DNA of 40,975 bases from a virus, in IMG/VR virus record IMGVR_UViG_3300035698_006545, positions 1 through 40,975 of that record; one strand, 5' to 3'. Positions 7,270 through 13,925 of the stretch are shown here, in pieces. Under the pieces are notes generated by a model that worked only from the letters and a program-made list of their open reading frames with translations, did no database searches and was not told the origin of the DNA. The translations under genes were made by a program, and so were the position numbers. Position 1 is the stretch's first letter; each line of letters opens with the position of its first letter.

Positions 7270-8007
7270 ATGTCAAAATTAAAAATTAAAGGGATACTTT
7301 CGTACCCTAATATATTCATCGCTAAGGCTATCAACCCTGGTGATGACCCCAAGTTCACAGCTTCATTATTGATCTTGAAAACAGACCCTCAAGTCCCAGT
7401 GATCCAAGCAGCTATCGAAGCGGTGAAGCTCAATGGATTTCCTTCTGGTTTTCCTGCCTCCGGTAAAACGTGCTTGCACGACTGCGCGGTGAAGTTCCCA
7501 GATGACCCAACACTGGCAAACTACATGGTGTTGACAGCTGCTGCAAAAGCCAACAAGAAGCCTATCGTAGTTGATATGAATGTCCTCCCTGTTATGAGTG
7601 AGGCTGACGCATACGCCGGTGTCGAGGTTTGGTTTAGTGTTAACATCTACAGCTATGACATGCCAGTGAGCAAGGGTGTAACCTCTGGTTTAAATGGGGT
7701 TATGGTCACTGGAGTGGAAGGTGCTCTAGGTCACTTGGGTAACGAGGAATCTCCTGCAGAGATGTTCGCAGGCATAGCAGGCACTGCTCCACCTCAAGCT
7801 GCAGCCGCCGGTGGGCCTTCACCAACCATCACGCCTGCACCGAACTCAGTGCCAGCTCCTACGCTGACACCTACACCGACGGGCCCAACCTACGTCATGA
7901 CAGCAGCAGCTCAGGGTAACACCAGAGAAGCACTGATAGGCAATGGTCAGGGCTGGACTGATGAGCTGCTGATTGCCCAAGGCATGATGATCGCTTCGTC
8001 TGTGTAA
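7270..8007 (+). CDS. DUF2815 family single-stranded DNA-binding protein
   Basis: The 245-residue protein begins KLKIKGILSYPNIFIAKAIN, typical of DUF2815 phage SSBs, with an OB-fold-like region to about residue 160 (VWFSVNIYSYDMPVSKGVTSGLNG). A Pro/Thr/Ala-rich linker (about 175-210) follows, then a short C-terminal segment (TREALIGNGQGWTDELLIAQ). The usual acidic SSB tail is replaced by this segment, which may bind a replication partner. It sits between the DUF2800 nuclease and the polymerase, the standard neighbourhood. A structured RNA element begins 12 bases after its stop, and a hairpin (8005-8017) overlaps the stop codon. Confidence 0.85.
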   Translation: MSKLKIKGILSYPNIFIAKAINPGDDPKFTASLLILKTDPQVPVIQAAIEAVKLNGFPSGFPASGKTCLHDCAVKFPDDPTLANYMVLTAAAKANKKPIVVDMNVLPVMSEADAYAGVEVWFSVNIYSYDMPVSKGVTSGLNGVMVTGVEGALGHLGNEESPAEMFAGIAGTAPPQAAAAGGPSPTITPAPNSVPAPTLTPTPTGPTYVMTAAAQGNTREALIGNGQGWTDELLIAQGMMIASSV

Positions 8008-8017
8008 ACTAAGTTTA
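8005..8017 (+). other. Small hairpin overlapping the SSB stop codon
   Basis: TAAAC and GTTTA pair around the loop TAA; the stop codon forms the 5' end of the stem. It is separated by one base from the tRNA-like element and could stack on it. No T-tract follows, so it is not a terminator. Confidence 0.45.
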
Positions 8018-8018
8018 T

Positions 8019-8107
8019 GGGGCATTAGAGGTTCGGTAACTCGCCCGGTAGCCTCCCTGATGGGAATGCCGGGAGCCGGTAACTACGCAGTCCGGCATGC
8101 TCCACCA
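8019..8107 (+). ncRNA. tRNA-like structured RNA element ending in CCA, without anticodon arm or T-loop
   Basis: Manual folding gives a closed four-way junction. Acceptor: 8019-8025 GGGGCAT pairs with 8097-8103 ATGCTCC (7 bp, one G-U), then A104 as discriminator and CCA at 8105-8107. Linker TA at 8026-8027. D-like arm: GAG (8028-8030) with CTC (8040-8042), nine-base loop containing GG. One base (8043). Long arm: 8044-8050 with 8067-8073 (7 bp), an internal loop, then TCCC/GGGA (8054-8057, 8062-8065) with TGAT loop. Last arm: GCCGG (8075-8079) with CCGGC (8092-8096), then ACT/AGT capped by ACGC. The spacing mimics tRNA but no anticodon loop or TTCGA T-loop exists. It lies between the SSB and Acb2-like genes, ending about 10 bases before the latter's ribosome site. 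Function unknown. Confidence 0.6.
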
Positions 8108-8129
8108 ATTCTAATTCTGGAGAAATAAA

Positions 8130-8384
8130 ATGAAAGACCAACACGAAAAGATTAAAGGCTATCGAGATCTCAGTCAGGAAGAGATCGACTTGATGAACGA
8201 GGTTAAAGAGATGGGCACCAGTATCGAGGTGCTCGTCGAAAAGATGAAGCACATGAACCACGATGTTTCGGTAGTCCCTCACGAGAATCGCCCAAATCCC
8301 CGCTGGCTTGCAATCGGTCAAACTGATCTTCAAACAGGAGTCATGGCACTGGTTCGAAGTGTTGCTAAACCAACATCATTCTAA
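8130..8384 (+). CDS. Acb2/Tad1-like protein, candidate anti-CBASS cyclic-nucleotide sponge
   Basis: The 84-residue protein matches the small helical-hairpin family I recall as Acb2/Tad1: IKGYRDLSQEEIDLMNEVK at 8-26 and a C-terminal RWLAIGQTDLQTGVMALVR followed by SVAKPTSF. Acb2 proteins form helical oligomers that sequester CBASS signalling cyclic nucleotides. Tyr11 and Lys26 here fall at the numbers I remember for ligand-contacting residues in the Pseudomonas phage PaMx33 protein. A GGAG site precedes the ATG. Its TAA overlaps the polymerase ATG (TAATG), so it is expressed with the replication genes, early enough to counter an immune alarm. Family assignment is from memory of the sequence pattern; activity is untested. 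Confidence 0.7.
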   Translation: MKDQHEKIKGYRDLSQEEIDLMNEVKEMGTSIEVLVEKMKHMNHDVSVVPHENRPNPRWLAIGQTDLQTGVMALVRSVAKPTSF

Positions 8385-10423
8385 TGAGCCAACCTGACTT
8401 CCTATTCTGCTTAACGCCAGGTGACCTTGATTGGGACATAGAATCACTCCCGAACATTTTCACCTGTACGTTCAAGCACAACACCACAGGACAAGTGTGG
8501 TACTTTGAGATCAGCCCTCGGCGCGATGATCTCAACATGCTGATGTGGTTCATCGTCCGGTGCATCGAAGAAGGTTGTCGCTGGGTTGGATACAACTCTC
8601 TAGGTTATGACTACCCGGTGATGCACTTCATCTACCGCAATCAGAAAGCATTAATAAGCTACGCTGATATCTACAGGAAGTCGAAAGAGGTTATCGACAC
8701 ACCGTGGAACAATAGATTCAGTCACATGATTTGGGACAACGATCAGGTCGTGCCACAGATCGACCTCTACAAGGTCCATCACTTCGACAATCCATCCAAA
8801 TCTACCAAGCTCAAAACCCTTGAGTTCAATATGCGAATGGACAATGTTGAGGATGGTCCGGTGGAGTTCGATGTTGATGTGCCACTTGAGCTGATGGATT
8901 CGCTGAAGGGATACAACATCAATGACGTGGATGCCACCGGTGAGTTCCACGACAGGTCGAAAGGTCAGATCGTATTGAGAGAATCACTCTCTAAGAAATT
9001 CAACATGAACATGCTCAACTTCAGTGACGTGAAGATCGGTGAGCAGATTCTAGTTCATGAGCTTGAGAAGGTGGGTGTCGATTGCTACATGTACGTCGAT
9101 GGCAAGAAAAAGAAACGACAAACTCAGCGTGAAGAAATTAGAATTGCTGATGTGATCTTACCGTATGTGCGGTTCGAGCATCCTCAGTTCTACGGAATAC
9201 TGCACGAGCTGCAGGGCAAAGTCATCACCGAGACCAAGGGTGTCTTCAAAGACATGGTCGCGAATGTCGGTGGTATTGAATATGAAATTGGAACAGGCGG
9301 TTTGCATGGATCAGTCAAAGCGAAGATCATCAGAAGTACGAGCACTCATCAAATTGTTGATGTCGATGTGGCTAGTTATTACCCTAACCTCTCCATTAAG
9401 AACAACCTCTATCCCGAACATCTCGGCCAGCAATTCTGTACCGCCTATCTGGGTGTCTATGAGACTAGGAAAACCTTCCCGAAAGGTTCACCGGAAAACG
9501 AAGCGTTCAAGCTGGCACTCAATGGGTCATTCGGTGGCTCGAACAATGAATACTCGCCGTTCCTAGATCCACAGTACACGATGAGCATCACCATCAACGG
9601 CCAGCTGCTGTTGTGCATGCTCATTGAACAGCTGATTAAGATCCCAGGGCTGAGCATGATCCAGGCCAACACCGATGGAGTCACGTACCTGTGCCCCAGA
9701 GAGTACCTAGAGCATGCTCGTAATCTAAACACATGGTGGGAAGGGGTCACTCAGCTGGAGCTAGAAGAGGCTCTGTACAGCCGTATGTGGGTGCGTGATG
9801 TGAACAGCTACATTGCCGAGTACGAAGGCGGGAAGCTGAAGAGGATAGGTGCCTACGCCTACGAGACAGCCGACGAGAACCCTGGCACACGAGAGCTGCC
9901 CTACCATAAGAACTGGGGCACTCGTGTCGTGCAGAAGGCAGCTGAGGCATTCCTCGTGAGTGACACACCGATCAGGAAGTATGTCGAGAATCACACCGAC
10001 ATCTACGACTTCTTCAACTCAACGAAAGTACCGGGCGGATCAACGCTTGAGTGGGGTGGTGAGACAATACCAAACATCTGCAGATACTACTGCTCAACGG
10101 ATGGTGAGAAACTTGAGAAGGTGATGCCTGCCACTGGTCCGATCGGTGCATTCAAACGTGCCAGCAAAGTTGATGAGACACTGTATAACTCGGTGCTCGC
10201 TGAGACAGGCTACTACGCTTGGGATGAGAGGATTCACACCAAGAACAAGAGCACCTACAACGAGCGTAGGATGTCACTCGATGCAGGGTGGCTCACAACA
10301 ATCTGCAACAACGTAACGAATGAAGAGTTTGTTCAGAGTAACTATCACCCAGAGAATCTGAACTACGAATACTATATCCAAAAAGCTGAGAAACTTGTTA
10401 ATCTGATGGAGTTTGAATTATGA
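8384..10423 (+). CDS. DNA polymerase, family-B-like, with 3'-5' exonuclease
   Basis: This 679-residue protein is the replicative polymerase. Exonuclease motifs: DWDIESLPN (Asp18, Glu20), WVGYNSLGYDYPV, and YNINDVDAT (the Tyr-x3-Asp motif). Polymerase motifs: DVDVASYYPNL near residue 325 (motif A), KLALNGSFGG near 375 (motif B with the Lys and Asn), and ANTDGV near 428 (motif C, with NTDG in place of the usual DTDS). It is shorter than host family B enzymes and lacks a protein-primer-like insertion that I can see. It is coupled by TAATG to the Acb2-like gene and by ATGA to the next gene. Exonuclease and polymerase catalytic acids are present, so both activities are expected. Confidence 0.88.
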   Translation: MSQPDFLFCLTPGDLDWDIESLPNIFTCTFKHNTTGQVWYFEISPRRDDLNMLMWFIVRCIEEGCRWVGYNSLGYDYPVMHFIYRNQKALISYADIYRKSKEVIDTPWNNRFSHMIWDNDQVVPQIDLYKVHHFDNPSKSTKLKTLEFNMRMDNVEDGPVEFDVDVPLELMDSLKGYNINDVDATGEFHDRSKGQIVLRESLSKKFNMNMLNFSDVKIGEQILVHELEKVGVDCYMYVDGKKKKRQTQREEIRIADVILPYVRFEHPQFYGILHELQGKVITETKGVFKDMVANVGGIEYEIGTGGLHGSVKAKIIRSTSTHQIVDVDVASYYPNLSIKNNLYPEHLGQQFCTAYLGVYETRKTFPKGSPENEAFKLALNGSFGGSNNEYSPFLDPQYTMSITINGQLLLCMLIEQLIKIPGLSMIQANTDGVTYLCPREYLEHARNLNTWWEGVTQLELEEALYSRMWVRDVNSYIAEYEGGKLKRIGAYAYETADENPGTRELPYHKNWGTRVVQKAAEAFLVSDTPIRKYVENHTDIYDFFNSTKVPGGSTLEWGGETIPNICRYYCSTDGEKLEKVMPATGPIGAFKRASKVDETLYNSVLAETGYYAWDERIHTKNKSTYNERRMSLDAGWLTTICNNVTNEEFVQSNYHPENLNYEYYIQKAEKLVNLMEFEL

Positions 10424-10620
10424 TAGATGATACACTTTTTGAAAACATGGCAGAGCTTAACGACAATGGGGTGAGTGTGGCGCTACACTCAGATAAAGAC
10501 TTTTTGGTTGTCGCTTTTCCTATTAACGTAAACAGAATTGGTGATCTAATATCTTTAGTGAAATCACTTGATCCAAAAGATACACCCAGAACTAAGAAGA
10601 CGGAGGGCACCCAACACTAA
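10420..10620 (+). CDS. Hypothetical small protein, 66 aa
   Basis: I do not recognise this protein. It is acidic at the N-terminus, has a beta-rich middle (VSVALHSDKDFLVVAFPINV) and a polar Lys/Thr-rich tail. It is joined on both sides by stop/start overlaps (ATGA at 10420, TAATG at 10618), which supports it as a real gene between the polymerase and the VRR-NUC nuclease. No transmembrane segment or metal motif is visible. Confidence 0.65.
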   Translation: MIDDTLFENMAELNDNGVSVALHSDKDFLVVAFPINVNRIGDLISLVKSLDPKDTPRTKKTEGTQH

Positions 10621-10937
10621 TGGGAGTTAACGAAAATCCAATTGAACTGCACTTCAACTCAGAAGTTGCTGCGCTCGGTGGCATCACCTACAAGTGGGTG
10701 TCACCGGGGCGAGCCAATGTCCCTGATCGAATAGCCATCCTCAACGGCAACGTGTACTTCGTTGAAGTGAAGCCGTTCGATAAGGATCTGAACACAGGTC
10801 AGAGAAGAGAACTAAGAAGACTTGCGTCCTACGGTGCGAATGTTTACGCAGTGATAGGAAGACAAGGTGTCAACACATTCATAGAGATGATAAAAAATGC
10901 TCCTGCAGCCAAAAGACTTTTACCAATACCAGCGTGA
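10620..10937 (+). CDS. VRR-NUC domain nuclease
   Basis: The 105-residue protein is a single VRR-NUC domain of the PD-(D/E)XK superfamily. An N-terminal Glu helix (PIELHFNSEV) leads to GGITYKW, then VPDRIAILNGNVYFVEVKPF with the catalytic Asp and Glu-x-Lys, and a Gln helix (TGQRRELRRLASYGA). Such stand-alone phage VRR-NUC proteins are structure-specific nucleases, probably acting on branched DNA during replication or packaging. The start overlaps the previous stop (TAATG), and its last 41 bases overlap the helicase gene. Motifs are complete, so it should be active. Confidence 0.88.
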   Translation: MGVNENPIELHFNSEVAALGGITYKWVSPGRANVPDRIAILNGNVYFVEVKPFDKDLNTGQRRELRRLASYGANVYAVIGRQGVNTFIEMIKNAPAAKRLLPIPA

Positions 10938-13329
10938 AGCGATAACTCACCAGCTCACCCATGACAAGTCGATGTTGTGGCTGCAGATGGGTCTGGGTAA
11001 AACGCCAATCTCACTCACCACCATCGTTGACCGCATGCGAGCAGGCACGGTGAAGAAGACTCTCATCTTCGGACCACTCCGAGTGATCCACTCTGTGTGG
11101 GCAAAGGAAGCACGGAAGTGGGAGCACACTAAGCACCTCAGATTCAGTGTTATGCACGGCACACCTCAAGATAGAACACGAGCCATGTTTGCTGACGCTG
11201 ATATATTCCTGTGCAACTACGAGAACATGAACTGGTTGGCTGAGCAGCTTGACCACTTCTACCTGAGTCAAGGTAAAGAACTTCCCTTTGAGTTTGTAAT
11301 CTACGATGAGATCTCGAAGCTGAAGAACGCGCAGACTCGACGCATGAAGGGTGGCACTAGAATTAAAAAAGACAAACTCGACAACGAGTACAAAATCAAA
11401 CTCACCGGTTGGAGGAAGATGGTTCCCCACTTCAAGTTTGCCAGTGGTCTCACCGGGACACCTGCACCCAATGGGTATCTGGATCTGCACGGACAGTACC
11501 TAGCGATCGATGGGGGGAAGAGACTTGAGCCTACGATCACCGCTTACAAAGACAACTACTTCACCAGTGATTACAACGGGTGGAAATACACACCCACGAA
11601 GGCTGGTGCTCAGTGGATCGAGCACAAGATCAGCGACATCACCATCAAGATGGACGCAGCTGACTATCTGGATATGCCTGATGTGACAACCATCAACATA
11701 ATGGTGGATCTCCCAGCTAGTGCTAGGAAAGCGTACAAAGAAATTGAGAAGGAGATGTTCACTCAGCTGGAGAATGGCAACGAGATCGAAGTGTTCAGCA
11801 GGTCCAGCGTGTCGAATAAATGCCTGCAGTTCTGCGTAGCCGGTGACACTGAGGTGCTCACCGATTCAGGGTGGAAGCAGATTCAACACTTCAACAGCAA
11901 CGATAAAATCTGGGATGGGGTTGAGTGGTCAAGTGTCCACAGTCTTGCTTTTAATGGAGTCAAAGAAGTGATAGAATGTGACGGTGTGTTCATGACACCA
12001 GATCACAAAGTGTTGACGGTGTCCGGTTGGGTAGAAGCAGAGGATATATCAAATGGTGATGCCAGCGAAAGATTTGACCGGGCAAAAGTTAGGCTACCTA
12101 GTGGTTATAAAGAGAGCAGGCTCGACAACGGGAAAAGCGAAAAGAGCAAAATGGTTAGTGCATTGTATTTGTGGGAAAGTATTCGAGGCTATTGGTCAGA
12201 ACTTAAGGAATCCCCATCGACCTGGAATAAAGTCATGCGGTTGTCGCAGAGGGGAAGCTATATTGCAGCAGACGGGGTCTCATGGAATGGCGAAGACTCG
12301 ACAATACACAAGTTGGATAAACATGAGGTCTCGCTGCAGGAATCCGAAAGACAAGGACTATCCAAACTACGGCGGTCGAGGAATCACAGTGTGCGACGAA
12401 TGGTACGATTCATTCTCAGCATTTTGGAAGGACATGGGAGTGACCTACCAAAATCATTTAATGATAGAGAGAGTGGACAACAACAAGAACTATTGCAAAG
12501 AGAATTGTCGCTGGGCCACTCAAATGAGGCAGTCGAACAACACCCGATCGAATGTGCTAATCAATACACCGATTGGAAGGGTAACGGTGACTCAGGCTGC
12601 TCGGCGGTACAAACTGAAGGATGGAACCATCTTTGCCAGAATGAGGAGGGGTTGGAAAGAAGCAGATCTAATTCTCCCCGCAGGATCGAAAAAGTCTATG
12701 ACCTAATCAATGCCGGTGTACGCCATCGATTCACCGTGCGCGGTAAGAATGGTGAAGTTTTTATTGTTCACAACTGCAACGGCTCACCGTACATTGGCGA
12801 GACCAAAGAAGTTGAATACTTGCACGGTGTCAAGATCGATGCACTAGAAGAGATCCTGGAGGGTGCCGCGGGAAAGCCTGTCCTATGCAGCTACACGTTC
12901 GTGAGTGACGCTGAGAGGATCATGAAGAAATTCGGGAAGAAGTATAGGGTCGTTGATCTAACGAAGACTAAGGCCAGCCTGACAGAGGCTGTGATCGAAC
13001 GGTGGAATCGCGGTGAGATCGATCTGATGGTTGGGCATCCGGCATCAATGGGACACGGTATCGATGGACTCCAAGAAGCAGGAAGCATCATAGTGTGGTT
13101 CGGTGTGAACTGGTCCTTGGAGTTGTATGAGCAGATGATAGCTCGATTGAATCGCAATGGTCAGACTAAGCCAGTGTCAGTGATCAGGATCTTGTGCAAC
13201 GACACCGTCGATCTCGCTGTGGCAGATGCCATTGAACGCAAGACCGACGATCAGGAAGGGTTGAAGGCAGCTCTGCAGCGATACCGTGAAGGCATCACCA
13301 CGAATGATCTATCGGTGAACTTCTTTTAG
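10897..13329 (+). CDS. SNF2/DEAD-like helicase interrupted by an intein
   Basis: The precursor has 810 residues; removing the intein (residues 313-626) leaves a 496-residue superfamily 2 helicase. Motifs: YQREAI, MGLGKT (31-36, Walker A), VIYDEISKL (motif II, DEIS), SGLTGTPAPN (motif III), GHPASMGHGIDGLQ (motif V) and QMIARLNRNGQTKPV (motif VI with both Arg). Extein residues rejoin as KCLQF-CNGSPYIG, a natural continuation matching the LQ...NGA-Y segment of phage homologues. It probably remodels DNA or forks during replication. It starts inside the VRR-NUC gene with only a weak ribosome site, so translational coupling is likely. It is the last gene of the operon and ends five bases before the convergent fibre chaperone. 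Confidence 0.85.
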   Translation: MLLQPKDFYQYQREAITHQLTHDKSMLWLQMGLGKTPISLTTIVDRMRAGTVKKTLIFGPLRVIHSVWAKEARKWEHTKHLRFSVMHGTPQDRTRAMFADADIFLCNYENMNWLAEQLDHFYLSQGKELPFEFVIYDEISKLKNAQTRRMKGGTRIKKDKLDNEYKIKLTGWRKMVPHFKFASGLTGTPAPNGYLDLHGQYLAIDGGKRLEPTITAYKDNYFTSDYNGWKYTPTKAGAQWIEHKISDITIKMDAADYLDMPDVTTINIMVDLPASARKAYKEIEKEMFTQLENGNEIEVFSRSSVSNKCLQFCVAGDTEVLTDSGWKQIQHFNSNDKIWDGVEWSSVHSLAFNGVKEVIECDGVFMTPDHKVLTVSGWVEAEDISNGDASERFDRAKVRLPSGYKESRLDNGKSEKSKMVSALYLWESIRGYWSELKESPSTWNKVMRLSQRGSYIAADGVSWNGEDSTIHKLDKHEVSLQESERQGLSKLRRSRNHSVRRMVRFILSILEGHGSDLPKSFNDRESGQQQELLQRELSLGHSNEAVEQHPIECANQYTDWKGNGDSGCSAVQTEGWNHLCQNEEGLERSRSNSPRRIEKVYDLINAGVRHRFTVRGKNGEVFIVHNCNGSPYIGETKEVEYLHGVKIDALEEILEGAAGKPVLCSYTFVSDAERIMKKFGKKYRVVDLTKTKASLTEAVIERWNRGEIDLMVGHPASMGHGIDGLQEAGSIIVWFGVNWSLELYEQMIARLNRNGQTKPVSVIRILCNDTVDLAVADAIERKTDDQEGLKAALQRYREGITTNDLSVNFF
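11833..12774 (+). other. Intein in the helicase, 314 codons, overprinted by an HNH gene
   Basis: Splicing blocks are all visible. Block A is CVAGDTEVLTDSGWKQIQ with nucleophile Cys1, and block B is GVFMTPDHKVLT with the Thr-x2-His pattern. Block F is KVYDLINAGVRHRFTV, and block G is GEVFIVHN followed by extein Cys (+1) at 12775. The recognisable Hint domain is about 73 N-terminal plus 30 C-terminal residues, a minimal size. The roughly 210 codons between are stop-free but show no LAGLIDADG or HNH motif in this frame. Instead a homing endonuclease is encoded there in the +1 frame. Splicing competence looks intact by residues. Confidence 0.88.
12053..12706 (+). CDS. HNH-type homing endonuclease nested out of frame in the intein
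   Basis: This is a complete 217-residue protein in the +1 frame relative to the helicase. It begins MVMPAKDLTGQKLGYLVVIK, matching the usual start of free-standing phage HNH proteins, then a zinc-ribbon-like pair (CICG and SCGC). Next is WINMRSRCRNP, then YGGRGITVCDEW, and the nuclease core RVDNNKNYCKENCRWAT. It ends with an HTH-like repeat region and RRGWKEAD. An AGAGG site lies nine bases before the ATG at 12053; a second ATG at 12059 is possible. Its stop falls at the start of intein block F. It probably cuts intein-less helicase alleles and so drives homing of the intein. Family pattern is clear; the target site is unknown. Confidence 0.88.
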   Translation: MVMPAKDLTGQKLGYLVVIKRAGSTTGKAKRAKWLVHCICGKVFEAIGQNLRNPHRPGIKSCGCRRGEAILQQTGSHGMAKTRQYTSWINMRSRCRNPKDKDYPNYGGRGITVCDEWYDSFSAFWKDMGVTYQNHLMIERVDNNKNYCKENCRWATQMRQSNNTRSNVLINTPIGRVTVTQAARRYKLKDGTIFARMRRGWKEADLILPAGSKKSMT

Positions 13330-13333
13330 GGGT

Positions 13334-13924
13334 TTACAGCGCTGCCAGCGCGGCCTCTGCAGCGTCTAGCTCATCATTGTCTGTGGCAGCCTCTATCAAG
13401 GCTGTCACCGCATTGAACTGGTAAAACAGAGCATCTTTACGGTCCGCCAAAACCGAGAATGACGCCAACAATTTCGCTGAAGTCATTGAAATCTCTTCTT
13501 TTCCTACAGTTGTAAACGTCATTAACTCTTGAGCTTTCCCAGTGGAAACATTTATAAAAGCCTTCAAGGTCTTATCCCCGATATTCGCCCGATCCGAGTC
13601 ATTACGAAAGTGAATCTCTTTTTCATCCACTGGAAAAGGAACAACTATATTAGAGTAGAACTTTTCTCTTTTCTCTTTTTTGGCTCTAGCTAGAAGCTCG
13701 ACTCGCCTTTTTTCAACATCTGGCACAGGGTGCGCCCACGACCCTTCGTAATAGGTTGACTCCCCGAAAACGGTTTCTTTTGGAATCGAAGCCAGATGTA
13801 ATACACTTGCGCTCTTAGTGGTTGTTCTTGGGTCAGAAAAGCCATTTCCAAAAAATCCTTTTGAGCTAAGCGAGCCGCCTGAATACAGCGCAACATTGTC
13901 GGAATTTCTTACTATAATTTGCAT
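13334..13924 (-). CDS. Tail fibre assembly/chaperone-like protein (DUF4376-like C-terminus)
   Basis: This 196-residue protein is encoded directly after the fibre gene, the classical place for a fibre chaperone. The C-terminal half (about 95-196) has a strand-rich start, a NDSDRANIGDKTLKAF segment, FTTVGKEEISMTSAKLLASF and a helical tail rich in Ala/Asp. This resembles DUF4376-type fibre-associated proteins. The N-terminal part is Ser/Gly-rich. It is convergent with the helicase, with only four bases between the two stops, and no terminator is visible there. The role is inferred mainly from position. Confidence 0.6.
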   Translation of the reverse strand: MQIIVRNSDNVALYSGGSLSSKGFFGNGFSDPRTTTKSASVLHLASIPKETVFGESTYYEGSWAHPVPDVEKRRVELLARAKKEKREKFYSNIVVPFPVDEKEIHFRNDSDRANIGDKTLKAFINVSTGKAQELMTFTTVGKEEISMTSAKLLASFSVLADRKDALFYQFNAVTALIEAATDNDELDAAEAALAAL

Positions 13925-13925
13925 G

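Noticed and set aside
8019-8107. A standard functional tRNA gene
   Set aside because: There is no seven-base anticodon loop and no TTC-containing T-loop; the two 3' arms are long hairpins, so it cannot decode in the normal way.
12053-12706. HNH endonuclease as an in-frame intein domain broken by sequencing frameshifts
   Set aside because: The HNH protein has its own family-typical N-terminus, ATG and ribosome site, and the intein frame stays open throughout; two independent compensating errors leaving both frames open are unlikely, though reads should be checked.
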